In this document: piece by piece, positions 33,976-42,401 of the stretch
How the letters are laid out: the number at the start of each line of letters is the position of its first letter
Numbering within the stretch: the first letter of the stretch is position 1
NCBI GenBank assembly: GCA_020845515.1
Contig: JADLFQ010000094.1
Coordinates: 1-51,792, forward strand
DNA length: 51,792 nt
Reading direction: 5' to 3'
DNA from: Anaerolineaceae bacterium
GTDB lineage: Bacteria > Chloroflexota > Anaerolineae > Anaerolineales > Anaerolineaceae
Translations under genes and position numbers: made by a program
The notes under the pieces: generated by a model
The model's database searches: none
What the model saw: only the letters and a program-made list of their open reading frames with translations
What the model was told of the DNA's origin: nothing

Positions 33976-33998
33976 ATGATAGGCCTTAATCGAAATTT

Positions 33999-34562
33999 CT
34001 ACCCAAGCTTTGGTTCAATTAACCCATAGGTGCCGTCGCGGCGTTGATACAGGACATTGATGGCGTCACTGTCCGCGTTATAAAAAACGAAGAAATTTTC
34101 ATGTCCCAACAATTTCATTTGCTCTACCGCTTCGAGTTCATTCATTGGCACAAGGTTGAATACCTTACGTCGGGCGATAACTGGTAATTCTTCAATGTCT
34201 TCTCCAGTTTCCACATCGGCTGCTACTGCTGAAGTAGGTGTTCTACTTCCGGGTCCGTGGTATCGTTTCCCTTTGTATCTTTCAATCTGACGCTGCATTT
34301 TGTCCAATGCTGCGTCAATTGCGGCGAATAAATCATCGGCGCGTTCTTCTGTTCGTAAAATATATCCCTTTCCCCGCAAAGTGATTTGGGCGACGTGCCT
34401 GTCTGAAGCGCTTCGAGCTGATTTGACAAAAGCAAGATCTACGCGGGTTTCTTCAACCGTATTAAGATAACGATCCAACCTGGAGATTTTCTTAAGGATG
34501 TGATCCCTTACAGTTTCCGTTATTTCCATGTTTTTTGCATATAGTTCTGCCTTGGCGGCCAT
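33999..34562 (-). CDS. hpf: Long-form ribosome hibernation promoting factor
   Basis: A 187-residue long HPF. The N-terminal S30AE/RaiA domain (about 1-105) binds the 30S decoding region, and the C-terminal domain (about 130-187, VFNLVPMNELEAVEQMKLLG...) mediates 100S dimer formation. Both are intact. A strong AAGGAGGT Shine-Dalgarno precedes the ATG. It follows comF by 14 bases. Confidence 0.95.
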   Translation of the reverse strand: MAAKAELYAKNMEITETVRDHILKKISRLDRYLNTVEETRVDLAFVKSARSASDRHVAQITLRGKGYILRTEERADDLFAAIDAALDKMQRQIERYKGKRYHGPGSRTPTSAVAADVETGEDIEELPVIARRKVFNLVPMNELEAVEQMKLLGHENFFVFYNADSDAINVLYQRRDGTYGLIEPKLG

Positions 34563-34576
34563 ACGAAGACCTCCTT

Positions 34577-35362
34577 CTATAGAATGAATTGATCGCTGGG
34601 TGAGGAAGAACCTTCCCCGACAGTTTCAGAGTGAAACCCTGCCCTTGCCAGCGTTAAACCGTATATTGTGCTGGCGCCTGCTGCCAGAAGTGCACGGGCG
34701 CATGCTTCTTGTGTGGCTCCTGTAGTAGCAACATCATCAACAACCAGCACAGACTTTTCTTTGACAATATTTGAATCTGCTGTAAAGGCATCTTTTACAT
34801 TGATGTGACGTTCCTCGCCGGTGAGGCCAACTTGTGAGCGTGTTTCTCGGGTACGACGCAGTGCTTTGTTTGAATAGCGAAGTTCTCGGGAAAGCGCCAC
34901 CGGAAGAGCCAATAGACCCGCCTGATTATACCCGCGATCCAGGCGGCGTTGCGCCGCAAGTGGCACGGGTACGACAAGGTCAATCTTCCATTTCAGGCGG
35001 TCTAATAATTCGATAAGATGACCGGAGAGAGCTTCGGCAAGCCCAATATTGTTTTGGTATTTCAAGCTATGAATTGCTTTGCGAAGAGGGCCATGATGCA
35101 TTCCCCAGGATCTTAACGCTTGATATGCGGGTGGGTGAGCCATGCAATTGAGGCACTCAATTCCATGTGTGAGAATATCGCCGCAGCACGAGCAAATTCT
35201 CTCACCTACCGGCTGGCTGTTTGATTGGCATTCTGTACACCATCTCTCTCCCCATCGTTCACATCCAGGGCAAACCGGCGGGTACAACCAATCCACGGAG
35301 CGCCAAAAGAGATGATAGAGTAGAGGAACCGGATTTTTCGATTGGCCGGTCAATACCCTCAA
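34577..35362 (-). CDS. ComF family phosphoribosyltransferase-like protein
   Basis: A 261-residue ComF/GntX-type protein. The N-terminal zinc-finger region has CPGC...CTEC and CSCC...CLNC, and the C-terminal PRTase domain contains VLVVDDVATTGATQEACARALL, the PRPP-binding loop. In competent bacteria ComF takes part in DNA uptake, so location behind pilus genes is sensible, although Tad pili are not the usual uptake machine. The start is TTG at 35362 with a very good GGAGG 5 bases upstream. It lies 13 bases after tadC. Confidence 0.88.
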   Translation of the reverse strand: MRVLTGQSKNPVPLLYHLFWRSVDWLYPPVCPGCERWGERWCTECQSNSQPVGERICSCCGDILTHGIECLNCMAHPPAYQALRSWGMHHGPLRKAIHSLKYQNNIGLAEALSGHLIELLDRLKWKIDLVVPVPLAAQRRLDRGYNQAGLLALPVALSRELRYSNKALRRTRETRSQVGLTGEERHINVKDAFTADSNIVKEKSVLVVDDVATTGATQEACARALLAAGASTIYGLTLARAGFHSETVGEGSSSPSDQFIL

Positions 35363-35375
35363 CGTCTCCTCCGTA

Positions 35376-36326
35376 TTACTTGAACATGCCGCCCAAGGCT
35401 GAGTTAAATATCCGGATTCCTGCTGGCGTCAGCAGAATGATCATCAAGGAGGGAAAGATTAACAAACCCATTGGGAGTAACATTTTGATCGGGGCTTTGT
35501 GAGCTTCTTCTTCGGCGAGCTGCCTCCGCCGTACCCGCATTTGATCTGACTGGATGCGAAGGACTTTTGCCAGACTGACACCCAGTGATTCGCTTTGAAT
35601 GACCGCTGCGACAAAGCTGGACATCTCGGTAATACCAATCCGCTCTGCCATGTCTCGCAGCGCTTCCCGGCGTAGTTTGCCAAGTTGAATTTCTTGGATG
35701 ACGCGCGCGAAAGCAAGTGAAAGTTCGGTTTGCCATTTTTCACTGACCTTTGCCATGGCAGCATCGAACCCAAGCCCGGCTTCTACGCAAATGGTCAGCA
35801 AGTCCAGCGCATCCGGCATAGCCTTGCGAATATCTTTTTGGCGGCGCGAAATCTTGCTCGAGAGCCAAAGCCGAGGAAAAAAGAACCCTAGAAGGCCGAA
35901 GCCCAGGGCTGCAAGCACTATTCTGCCGGCCGGCCAACGTGTTTGCCCAACGGTGAAGACCAGCATGATTAGCCCGCCAAATATCACCATCACAACAAAT
36001 TGACTTGCCAGGAAGATTGTGGGATCAAGCCTCGCAGGGCTGCCGCCTAACTCAAGTTTTTTGGATATATCTTGAAGAGCATTTTGTGGCGTAAAACGGC
36101 TGGCTACTTCGCCTAATTTACGAGCAATTGGATAAATGACGCGTTCGCTGAAAGGTTGAGAGAGTTCAATCTTTTCAAGATCTACTGCTTCGCCTCGCTG
36201 GCTGAATTCTTCAAGCCGTGCCTGCAAGGTTGCCTCATCGGAAGAGGTGGGATTTCGCACGCCAATGAACACGAGGATAGCCGCACTGATGATGATAAAT
36301 GCACCAACCAGGATGATAGGTACCAT
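35376..36326 (-). CDS. tadC: Tad pilus membrane platform protein TadC
   Basis: A 316-residue T2SF-family inner-membrane protein. It has an N-terminal helix (about 3-24), two helices in the middle (about 105-150), a cytoplasmic T2SF domain (about 165-285) with LDLLTICVEAGLGFDAAM and IQSESLGVSLAKVLRIQSDQMR, and a C-terminal helix. With TadB it forms the platform that the CpaF ATPase acts on. AGGAG precedes the ATG. It is located after tadB in the standard order. Confidence 0.9.
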   Translation of the reverse strand: MVPIILVGAFIIISAAILVFIGVRNPTSSDEATLQARLEEFSQRGEAVDLEKIELSQPFSERVIYPIARKLGEVASRFTPQNALQDISKKLELGGSPARLDPTIFLASQFVVMVIFGGLIMLVFTVGQTRWPAGRIVLAALGFGLLGFFFPRLWLSSKISRRQKDIRKAMPDALDLLTICVEAGLGFDAAMAKVSEKWQTELSLAFARVIQEIQLGKLRREALRDMAERIGITEMSSFVAAVIQSESLGVSLAKVLRIQSDQMRVRRRQLAEEEAHKAPIKMLLPMGLLIFPSLMIILLTPAGIRIFNSALGGMFK

Positions 36327-36352
36327 AAGCTCATTCTCCTACGTTTTCATCT

Positions 36353-37309
36353 CTAGATCTCGATCTCTGCCAGCTTATTCATCGCAAAATATCCCGCAAC
36401 GATCAGTGTGGCAGAAAGCCCTAAGGCGATGTAGCCACAAAGACCGTTTTGAAACAACTCCATAATATACTCTCGATTCAGCAAGAACAAAATGGCAACC
36501 ACGAAGATAGGCATCATCGCCAGAAAGCGACCGGAGTACATCACCTGGCTTGTCAAGACCCTGATTTCCCCTTTAATCCGAACGCGTTCGCGGATCGTGT
36601 AAGAAATTGTATCCAGAATTTCTGCTAAATTACCTCCGACCTCACGCTGGACATTAATGGCGGTGATCACAAGGTCGAGATCATCACTCGGGATACGCCG
36701 TAGGAGATTATCCAGTGCTTTTTCCATTGGGACCCCAAGCTGCATCTCCTGGACAACCCGACGAAATTCGTCGCTGATTGGAGGGGGAAGTTCCCTGCTG
36801 ACTGCTTCCATCGCTTGCATTGTGGAGTAACCGGCGCGTAAACCATTTACAACGAGGTTAAGCATATCGCCCAACTGCTCATTAAAGCGAATCAGACGTT
36901 TTCCTTGCTGGCGCTTGACATACATACCTGGCAGAAATAAGCCAATTACCACCCCTGGAATGCCGAGCAGGATGGATTTCCCGGTCAGGAACCAGAAAAG
37001 GAAGCCCACAAAGAAGCCGGCAATAATAAGCAGGGCGATGTATTCCCCTGCTTTCATCTTGATGTCCGCTCGCGCAAGATCGCGGGAAACTTTTTCGGCC
37101 CAACTTGTACCTTCGACGCGCGAATTAAGCCAGTCTGTTAAGGGGGTGGATGCTGGGCGGCGGCGGTCTACTTTGCTGCCCACATCAATGATCTGTCCAA
37201 GACGCTGTTCTACTACATTTCGCTCACTGGTTACGGTGGTGATAATGCCTACAAAGAGCATGATCAAGGCAAGTGCCCCGCCAAACCAAAGGATAAGTAT
37301 GGGGTTCAT
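36353..37309 (-). CDS. tadB: Tad pilus membrane platform protein TadB
   Basis: A 318-residue T2SF-family membrane protein, paralogous to TadC. It has an N-terminal helix, a pair of helices around 93-125, the T2SF domain with LVVNGLRAGYSTMQAMEAVSREL and NVQREVGGNLAEILDTIS, and two C-terminal helices. An AGGAG Shine-Dalgarno is present 6 bases before the ATG. It sits between cpaF and tadC with short gaps. Confidence 0.9.
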   Translation of the reverse strand: MNPILILWFGGALALIMLFVGIITTVTSERNVVEQRLGQIIDVGSKVDRRRPASTPLTDWLNSRVEGTSWAEKVSRDLARADIKMKAGEYIALLIIAGFFVGFLFWFLTGKSILLGIPGVVIGLFLPGMYVKRQQGKRLIRFNEQLGDMLNLVVNGLRAGYSTMQAMEAVSRELPPPISDEFRRVVQEMQLGVPMEKALDNLLRRIPSDDLDLVITAINVQREVGGNLAEILDTISYTIRERVRIKGEIRVLTSQVMYSGRFLAMMPIFVVAILFLLNREYIMELFQNGLCGYIALGLSATLIVAGYFAMNKLAEIEI

Positions 37310-37323
37310 ATTTTTCTCCTGCC

Positions 37324-38703
37324 TTACCTCCTGCGGTCACCCACACCAAAAGTGGAGGAAGGCAAATTCACACCGCTCATCTCGAGTTTCTCCATAAAAC
37401 GAGGGCGAAGTCCGGTAGGGCGCAGCCGTCCGACTACCCTGCCATTGTCATAGCCGCCTTGTTCAAAAACGAAAAGGTCGGTCAAGGTTATGATGTCTCC
37501 CTCCATACCGGTTACTTCGGTTATGTAAACTACTTTGCGGGTTCCATCTCGCAAACGTTCCTGATGGATGATGAGATCAATCGCGGAGGAAATTTGCTCA
37601 CGTATCGCTCGAACCGGCAGATCCATCCCGGCCATTAGAACCATTGTCTCCAAGCGGGAAAGTGTGTCTCGCGGACTGTTCGAGTGAGCGGTGGTCATCG
37701 AACCATCATGACCGGTGTTCATCGCCTGCAACATATCCAAGGCGGCTTCATCGCGGATCTCACCGACAACAATCCGATCTGGACGCATACGGAGGGCATT
37801 AATTACCAATTGCCGAATCGTCACCTCACCGCGGCCTTCAATGTTAGGGGGGCGAGATTCAAGCGTGACAACATGCTCCTGGCGAAGCTGAAGCTCTGCT
37901 GCGTTTTCGATGGTAACAATGCGTTCATCGGTGGGGATGAAGCCTGACAGGATGTTCAAGAGAGTGGTTTTTCCAGAACCGGTACCGCCGGAGATGACCA
38001 GGTTACATCTTCCAACCACACAGCCCTTTAAAAACTCAACAGCTTCCGGGGCAATAGAGCCAAACTGGATCAATTGCTCCACTGTGATGGGGTTTTTCGC
38101 AAATTTTCGGATGGTTAGGACAGGTCCCACAAGTGAGAGAGGGGGAATGATTACATTTACACGAGAGCCATCTAACAAACGCGCATCTACGAAGGGGCTG
38201 GATTCATCGACCCGGCGTCCTAGGGGAGCCACAATTCGCTCAATGATGCGCATAACGTGTTCATTGCTTTCAAAAGTTAGTGGAACACGATAGATCTTTC
38301 CTTTACGCTCTACATAAATATTTTTTGCACCGTTTACCATAACCTCTGTGATACTGTCATCTTCAAGCAGGGGCTGTAAAGGGCCAAGCCCTAAAATTTC
38401 TGCGGCAATTTGTTCAAAAAGTTTTGCCCGTTCGGGTCTTGAAAGGACGATGTTTTCTTCATTGAGAATCAGTTCGAACAATTCTTGAATCTGGCGGCGG
38501 ACTTCCGATGTTTTCCGAACGTCGGTATTCTGATCCAGACTGGCTAGAAGCTTATTCTGGACGAGTGTTTTAATATCCTGGTAGGCAGAGTGCATTCCCG
38601 TCGGTGCTGGAGCAGAAACCCGCCGTGTAATGCCAGACCCGCCAATAGATCCTGATTGGGAATTGCTTTCTTCCCCGCTTTGCAGGCGCTTAAGAATCGA
38701 CAT
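37324..38703 (-). CDS. cpaF: Tad pilus assembly ATPase CpaF/TadA
   Basis: A 459-residue secretion ATPase. A flexible N-terminus (1-60) is followed by an N-terminal domain ([19 protein letters not shown]) and the RecA-like core with Walker [10 protein letters not shown] at 239-247, the block [18 protein letters not shown] and the His box [15 protein letters not shown]. It hydrolyses ATP to drive Flp pilin assembly. AGGAG is 7 bases upstream of the ATG. It is the paralogue of the 2407-3720 ATPase and the copy that belongs to this pilus. Confidence 0.94.
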   Translation of the reverse strand: MSILKRLQSGEESNSQSGSIGGSGITRRVSAPAPTGMHSAYQDIKTLVQNKLLASLDQNTDVRKTSEVRRQIQELFELILNEENIVLSRPERAKLFEQIAAEILGLGPLQPLLEDDSITEVMVNGAKNIYVERKGKIYRVPLTFESNEHVMRIIERIVAPLGRRVDESSPFVDARLLDGSRVNVIIPPLSLVGPVLTIRKFAKNPITVEQLIQFGSIAPEAVEFLKGCVVGRCNLVISGGTGSGKTTLLNILSGFIPTDERIVTIENAAELQLRQEHVVTLESRPPNIEGRGEVTIRQLVINALRMRPDRIVVGEIRDEAALDMLQAMNTGHDGSMTTAHSNSPRDTLSRLETMVLMAGMDLPVRAIREQISSAIDLIIHQERLRDGTRKVVYITEVTGMEGDIITLTDLFVFEQGGYDNGRVVGRLRPTGLRPRFMEKLEMSGVNLPSSTFGVGDRRR

Positions 38704-38727
38704 TTATTTTCTCCTCAACTTCGATCC

Positions 38728-39963
38728 TTATATCATTCCGGGTTGCGTCTCTGTCTCTATCTTAGACAGTTGCTCTTGTACTTTACTAGCTAATAATGTG
38801 AAGTTTTTACTGATGGGGTGATCTTTTCTCTCTAAATAGAGTGGAACACCACGATTGATTGAGTTAACGATGGCGCGGTCTTCATCGTATGGAATAACAA
38901 GGCTGACGGGCTGCCGGAGATTTGTGCTAATCAGTTCAGGGGTAATTTTCAAGCGCTTATCATATCGGTTGAGAATGAAGAGGATATGGTCACGTTTGAT
39001 TTCGGATGCGTCCATCAAGGTCAGGAAGGTTTGGATATTCTTAATTGCCGGGATATCCTGGGTGGTGATGAGCACGATCAGGTCGCAACCATCTACCGCC
39101 GTCTGCGTGGTTTCAGTCAGGTAAGATGGCAAGTCTACAATAATAAAATTGTAAACACTTCGCAGATACTGGAGCATTTTCCCAAATTGCTCTCCAACAA
39201 CACGGTCCGCCATTTCAAGTCGGGGCGGCGCTGCGATGATCGCCAGGCCGCTGGCTGCATGGGTGATAGCCACATCTTTAACAATATCCGGATCGAGATC
39301 ATCGACGCGCGGTGCCAGGTCAAGAACACTGTTCTTCACCTGCTCGTTCAAAAATACCGCTACATCACCATACTGCATATTGCCATCCACCAGGACTACC
39401 GAGGCTTCCTCTTTTTTTAATGCCAGGGCAAGATTGGTGGCGATCGTTGTTGCGCCGCTTCCCCCTTTGGGGCTGTAAACAGCGATAATTTTTCCGGAAA
39501 TCTGCAGCGATGCTGCTGCGGGCTGGTTTCTAGCTGCACCGCCAGCCACCCCTGCCTGAGCAGCCTTTGCACGTTCTTCTTGCGCCATAGCGCCGGCACG
39601 GTGGATTGCAGCGGTAAGTTCATCAATCGAAGGGGGTTTCGTGAGAAAGTCGCGTGCGCCTGCCAGCATAGCCCGCCGCATGTAACTTTGGTCACTTTGC
39701 ACAGAGAGAATAACTACTTGAATGTAAGGAATTTTCCGGCGTATAAGCTCAGTGGCCTGAATGCCGTCCATATCCGGCATGTTGATATCCATAATGACGA
39801 CATCAGGTTTAATCTCTGCCGAGAGTTCAATTGCTTCCTTGCCGCTGCGAGCTGCGCCCGCCACTTCTATCTGGTTGTCAAACTGAAGCAGTCTGCGGAT
39901 GTTTTCCTGGGTTTCTGGTATGTCGTCAACAATTAAGACACTGAATTTATCCTGTGCAGGCAT
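38728..39963 (-). CDS. cpaE: CpaE/TadZ-type pilus localisation protein with receiver domain
   Basis: A 411-residue protein. A full receiver domain (1-120) has the acidic pair D13/D14, phospho-acceptor D59 in VVIMDINMPDMDG and K109 in FLTKP. An Ala/Gln linker leads to a MinD/ParA-like ATPase (about 157-400) whose P-loop is KGGSGATT (166-173), with the first signature Lys present but Ala where the second Lys normally is. CpaE/TadZ proteins position the pilus machine at the membrane. A complete receiver implies that a kinase controls it, perhaps one from the kinases at 4.7-7 kb. Confidence 0.9.
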   Translation of the reverse strand: MPAQDKFSVLIVDDIPETQENIRRLLQFDNQIEVAGAARSGKEAIELSAEIKPDVVIMDINMPDMDGIQATELIRRKIPYIQVVILSVQSDQSYMRRAMLAGARDFLTKPPSIDELTAAIHRAGAMAQEERAKAAQAGVAGGAARNQPAAASLQISGKIIAVYSPKGGSGATTIATNLALALKKEEASVVLVDGNMQYGDVAVFLNEQVKNSVLDLAPRVDDLDPDIVKDVAITHAASGLAIIAAPPRLEMADRVVGEQFGKMLQYLRSVYNFIIVDLPSYLTETTQTAVDGCDLIVLITTQDIPAIKNIQTFLTLMDASEIKRDHILFILNRYDKRLKITPELISTNLRQPVSLVIPYDEDRAIVNSINRGVPLYLERKDHPISKNFTLLASKVQEQLSKIETETQPGMI

Positions 39964-40034
39964 ACAAACTTTCTCCCAAATTTACCGTTACTTGAAGCGC
40001 GCGAGACTTTCCATGTCCCGGGATGCTCCGTTGA

Positions 40035-41183
40035 TTATTGAATGGGCTGTTCTCCCGGAATACCCGATGAGGATGTAAGTGGGATGTTTGCCGGCAGCTT
40101 GAGCACAGGTGGTTCGAGGCCATAAGGCAGTTTGACGGGGTAAGGAATGCCGTATTGGTCTAAAACGAATTGCAGGGTTACCGGCTCGGTGGGGATGCGC
40201 TGATCGTCACCCGCACTGCGCAATGCCAAATTTAAATTTGCTCCTGAAAGCAGCAGATAGTTAATGGTTTGTGCGTCTTGTGGAGACACAACAACGGTGA
40301 TGATATCGGGCCTGGGGGGAACGGCAGGAGCGGTTTCTGTACCATCTCCCGGTGGAGGGGTGGGGGTAACTTGCCCGGCGTCAATTTTTCCATCGGCTGG
40401 AAAATCGCCTACCCAGAGCACCATCGCATCCTGCACTACGGTTTGACTGATCAGGCGCGGCCGTTGTGCTTCAGACGGTACGACATATATGGCCTGGTTG
40501 AGAACAGGATCCAACTCTGTCCGCCCAGCGATGGAGCCTACTCCGCCAGAAGCAATTGTGAGGGCTGCGGTGGTTGGTCCTGTTGCGCCTTCTTCGTTTG
40601 CAGTGCCGGGGCCAGGGGCAGTAACAGAAGCAGAGAAATTCGGCAGCCTGGTTTGGAAGTCCGTATCAATATCGAGCAGCAAAAGCGAGGCAATGATGTT
40701 AACATGATCTCCGGCCATTAAAGCATAGGAAACGAGCTGTAGCCGATTAGCGGGAATAGACACTGCCACCATCCCACGGGGGATCTGTATTGCCGCGAAC
40801 GATCCGGTTGCTTGTTCTGTCAAAAGGCTTGGAGTAAGCGGGATGCCTTGAGGCAGATCATACTTTACGCGAAGTCCAATTACGGCTTGAGGGTCGGTAT
40901 AGAAGAGTCCGCTCATTAGTTCACTTTGCGGGTAAGCCACCGTTGTCAGCATGGTGTCATTGACTTCAGTGCCGCGCGATGCTGGCTGCGCCAGAATGAC
41001 GATCCGAGCTAAATCTTGAACAGGAGTCGGTGAGGGTAAAGTGACAGCCTGACCATCTCCCAAGCCAGCAAGGCCCAGAAGACTGTCCCGCAAAAAGAAT
41101 CCGACCACCGCAAGAAGCAGGATCATGATCAGTGCAACTACAATAAGAATTAAACCGCCCTTACGGCGCCCCGATGCGGCCAT
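40035..41183 (-). CDS. cpaB: Flp pilus assembly protein CpaB/RcpC
   Basis: A 382-residue protein with an N-terminal transmembrane helix (about 8-30), an SAF domain (about 70-150, PQSELMSGLFYTDPQAVIGLRV and GMVAVSIPANRLQLVSYALMAGDHVNI) and a RcpC-like region up to about 330, ending in a Pro-rich tail. In diderms it works next to the secretin; here, with no secretin gene, it is probably a cell-envelope spacer or regulator. Two ATGs are adjacent; the second (41183) has AGGAGG at better spacing than the first (41186). Confidence 0.85.
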   Translation of the reverse strand: MAASGRRKGGLILIVVALIMILLLAVVGFFLRDSLLGLAGLGDGQAVTLPSPTPVQDLARIVILAQPASRGTEVNDTMLTTVAYPQSELMSGLFYTDPQAVIGLRVKYDLPQGIPLTPSLLTEQATGSFAAIQIPRGMVAVSIPANRLQLVSYALMAGDHVNIIASLLLLDIDTDFQTRLPNFSASVTAPGPGTANEEGATGPTTAALTIASGGVGSIAGRTELDPVLNQAIYVVPSEAQRPRLISQTVVQDAMVLWVGDFPADGKIDAGQVTPTPPPGDGTETAPAVPPRPDIITVVVSPQDAQTINYLLLSGANLNLALRSAGDDQRIPTEPVTLQFVLDQYGIPYPVKLPYGLEPPVLKLPANIPLTSSSGIPGEQPIQ

Positions 41184-41290
41184 CATCGCCTCCTGTACTC
41201 AAGAAAATATGCATATAGATAATATTATACGGCAATTTGTTGCGTGCACCATCAAAAATGACCTAATAAATTTGTATGTTGTACATTTGT

Positions 41291-41325
41291 AATAAAAACA
41301 AGAGACCCCTTTGGCAGGGGTCTCT
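41291..41325 (-). terminator. Intrinsic terminator directly after flp
   Basis: On the minus strand AGAGACCCC (41325-41317) pairs perfectly with GGGGTCTCT (41309-41301), 9 bp with a 7-base loop, followed by TTTTT after TG. It lies between flp and cpaB, so flp mRNA can be made in excess over the assembly genes, as is known for pilins. Confidence 0.85.
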
Positions 41326-41353
41326 GTCTTATGTACTTCATTGATGGGTAAAA

Positions 41354-41500
41354 CTAGACTGACGAAACGACATTGCTGAAGATTTTACCGATGGCCGGGC
41401 CAAGCAGCGCAAGAATAACAATTACAACAACAGCTACCAAAACAAGAATTAACGCATACTCTACTAAGCCCTGTCCTTTTTCTTTCGGAGCGAACAACAT
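41354..41500 (-). CDS. flp: Flp/Fap prepilin
   Basis: A 48-residue major pilin precursor of the Tad system. The prepilin peptidase site is KG|QGLVEY: cleavage after Gly9 leaves Glu at +5 and Tyr at +6, the Flp signature. A hydrophobic helix (about 16-34) follows. The frame is open upstream to 41581, but ATG at 41500 has GAGGAGG at ideal spacing, and the extra N-terminal residues do not look like a pilin leader. It has its own promoter and terminator. No prepilin peptidase gene is in the window. Confidence 0.92.
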   Translation of the reverse strand: MLFAPKEKGQGLVEYALILVLVAVVVIVILALLGPAIGKIFSNVVSSV

Positions 41501-41552
41501 GTCTTTCACCTCCTCTCTGTTCAAAAATTTGTTTCTCATCAAAGCTAGCCAT

Positions 41553-41581
41553 ATTATATGCGACGACGAATTGGATTTCAA
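41553..41581 (-). promoter_or_regulatory. Promoter of flp
   Basis: On the minus strand TTGAAA (41581-41576) and TATAAT (41558-41553) are separated by exactly 17 bases. The leader of about 47 bases ends in a very strong Shine-Dalgarno. Confidence 0.75.
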
Positions 41582-41732
41582 GACTTTGACATTACATCCA
41601 CCTTACAACAAACAAAGCATTTCCTGCAACATTTTAGCAAAAACTCCGTATACCTTTTAGAGGATTGTTGCTGCCGATGGTGGATAAATGATTTAAAAGA
41701 GGAGGCTGCAATTGGGAGATACATATTTTGTT

Positions 41733-41761
41733 GTTGTGATAGGATCTGTTTCATACTATAA
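41733..41761 (+). promoter_or_regulatory. Promoter for the helical-protein/SPFH pair
   Basis: TTGTGA (41733-41738) and TATAAT (41756-41761) are separated by 17 bases. The ATG at 41819 follows a GGGAGGAGG Shine-Dalgarno. The 318-base gap 41501-41818 otherwise holds only the flp promoter on the other strand; I see no further gene or RNA in it. Confidence 0.6.
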
Positions 41762-41818
41762 TTAATTCAGTTATTCAAACAAGGGAAACCTTACCAGATC
41801 TGCGGGAGGAGGAAACGA

Positions 41819-42352
41819 ATGAGCGATTTATTTGACCGTGTAACAGCCGAAGGAGATGTCTTTAAAAAAATTCTTTCAAAGCTGCCTGTTTTTAGCGGGT
41901 ATTTTGAGCGCCAGAACCGTAGGGCAGCCGATAAGTTAATGCGAGAAACGATAGCCAGCCGTTTTGAGGAGCAGTGGGGACGGATTTCTTCGGTGCAACG
42001 CAGCCTGATTAGTGGAGGGGAAATTCAATATATTGATGACCTGGAAGCTGCGGCAGTGAAACTACGCCAGTTTATTGACCGAGTGCGGACAGCCTCTTAT
42101 GGTTACGCTGGTTTCTTCGATGCGATCAAGATCAACGAGGAAGAACTTTCGCGATTATATGATTTCGACCTCACCCTCTTGAATATGGTAGACGAAATTA
42201 GCCGAGCGATTGATAACCTTGAAGCATCCATTGGAACGGAGGGCTTGCCAGCCTCAATACGTCATTTGACCGCCCTGGCAAGTCAGTGTGTAGAGGCATT
42301 TAACCGGCGTACTGAGGTGATTCAGAGCGGGGAGACAACCCAGTCTCAATAA
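41819..42352 (+). CDS. All-helical protein of unknown function, partner of the SPFH protein
   Basis: A 177-residue soluble protein with no signal or membrane helix. It is almost entirely amphipathic helix: about 1-60 (basic, with an LMRETIASRFEEQWGRI segment), 68-90 (DDLEAAAVKLRQFIDRV), 95-145 and 150-170, with an acidic middle. The layout suggests a helical bundle or coiled-coil adaptor. I do not recognise the family. It has its own promoter and a very strong Shine-Dalgarno, and precedes the SPFH gene by 49 bases in the same direction, so the two are probably co-transcribed and may act together. Confidence 0.7.
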   Translation: MSDLFDRVTAEGDVFKKILSKLPVFSGYFERQNRRAADKLMRETIASRFEEQWGRISSVQRSLISGGEIQYIDDLEAAAVKLRQFIDRVRTASYGYAGFFDAIKINEEELSRLYDFDLTLLNMVDEISRAIDNLEASIGTEGLPASIRHLTALASQCVEAFNRRTEVIQSGETTQSQ

Positions 42353-42401
42353 GCATGAACCCATTTTGAGCAATTTTTTCTAAATACGAATGGAGAATAA
42401 A

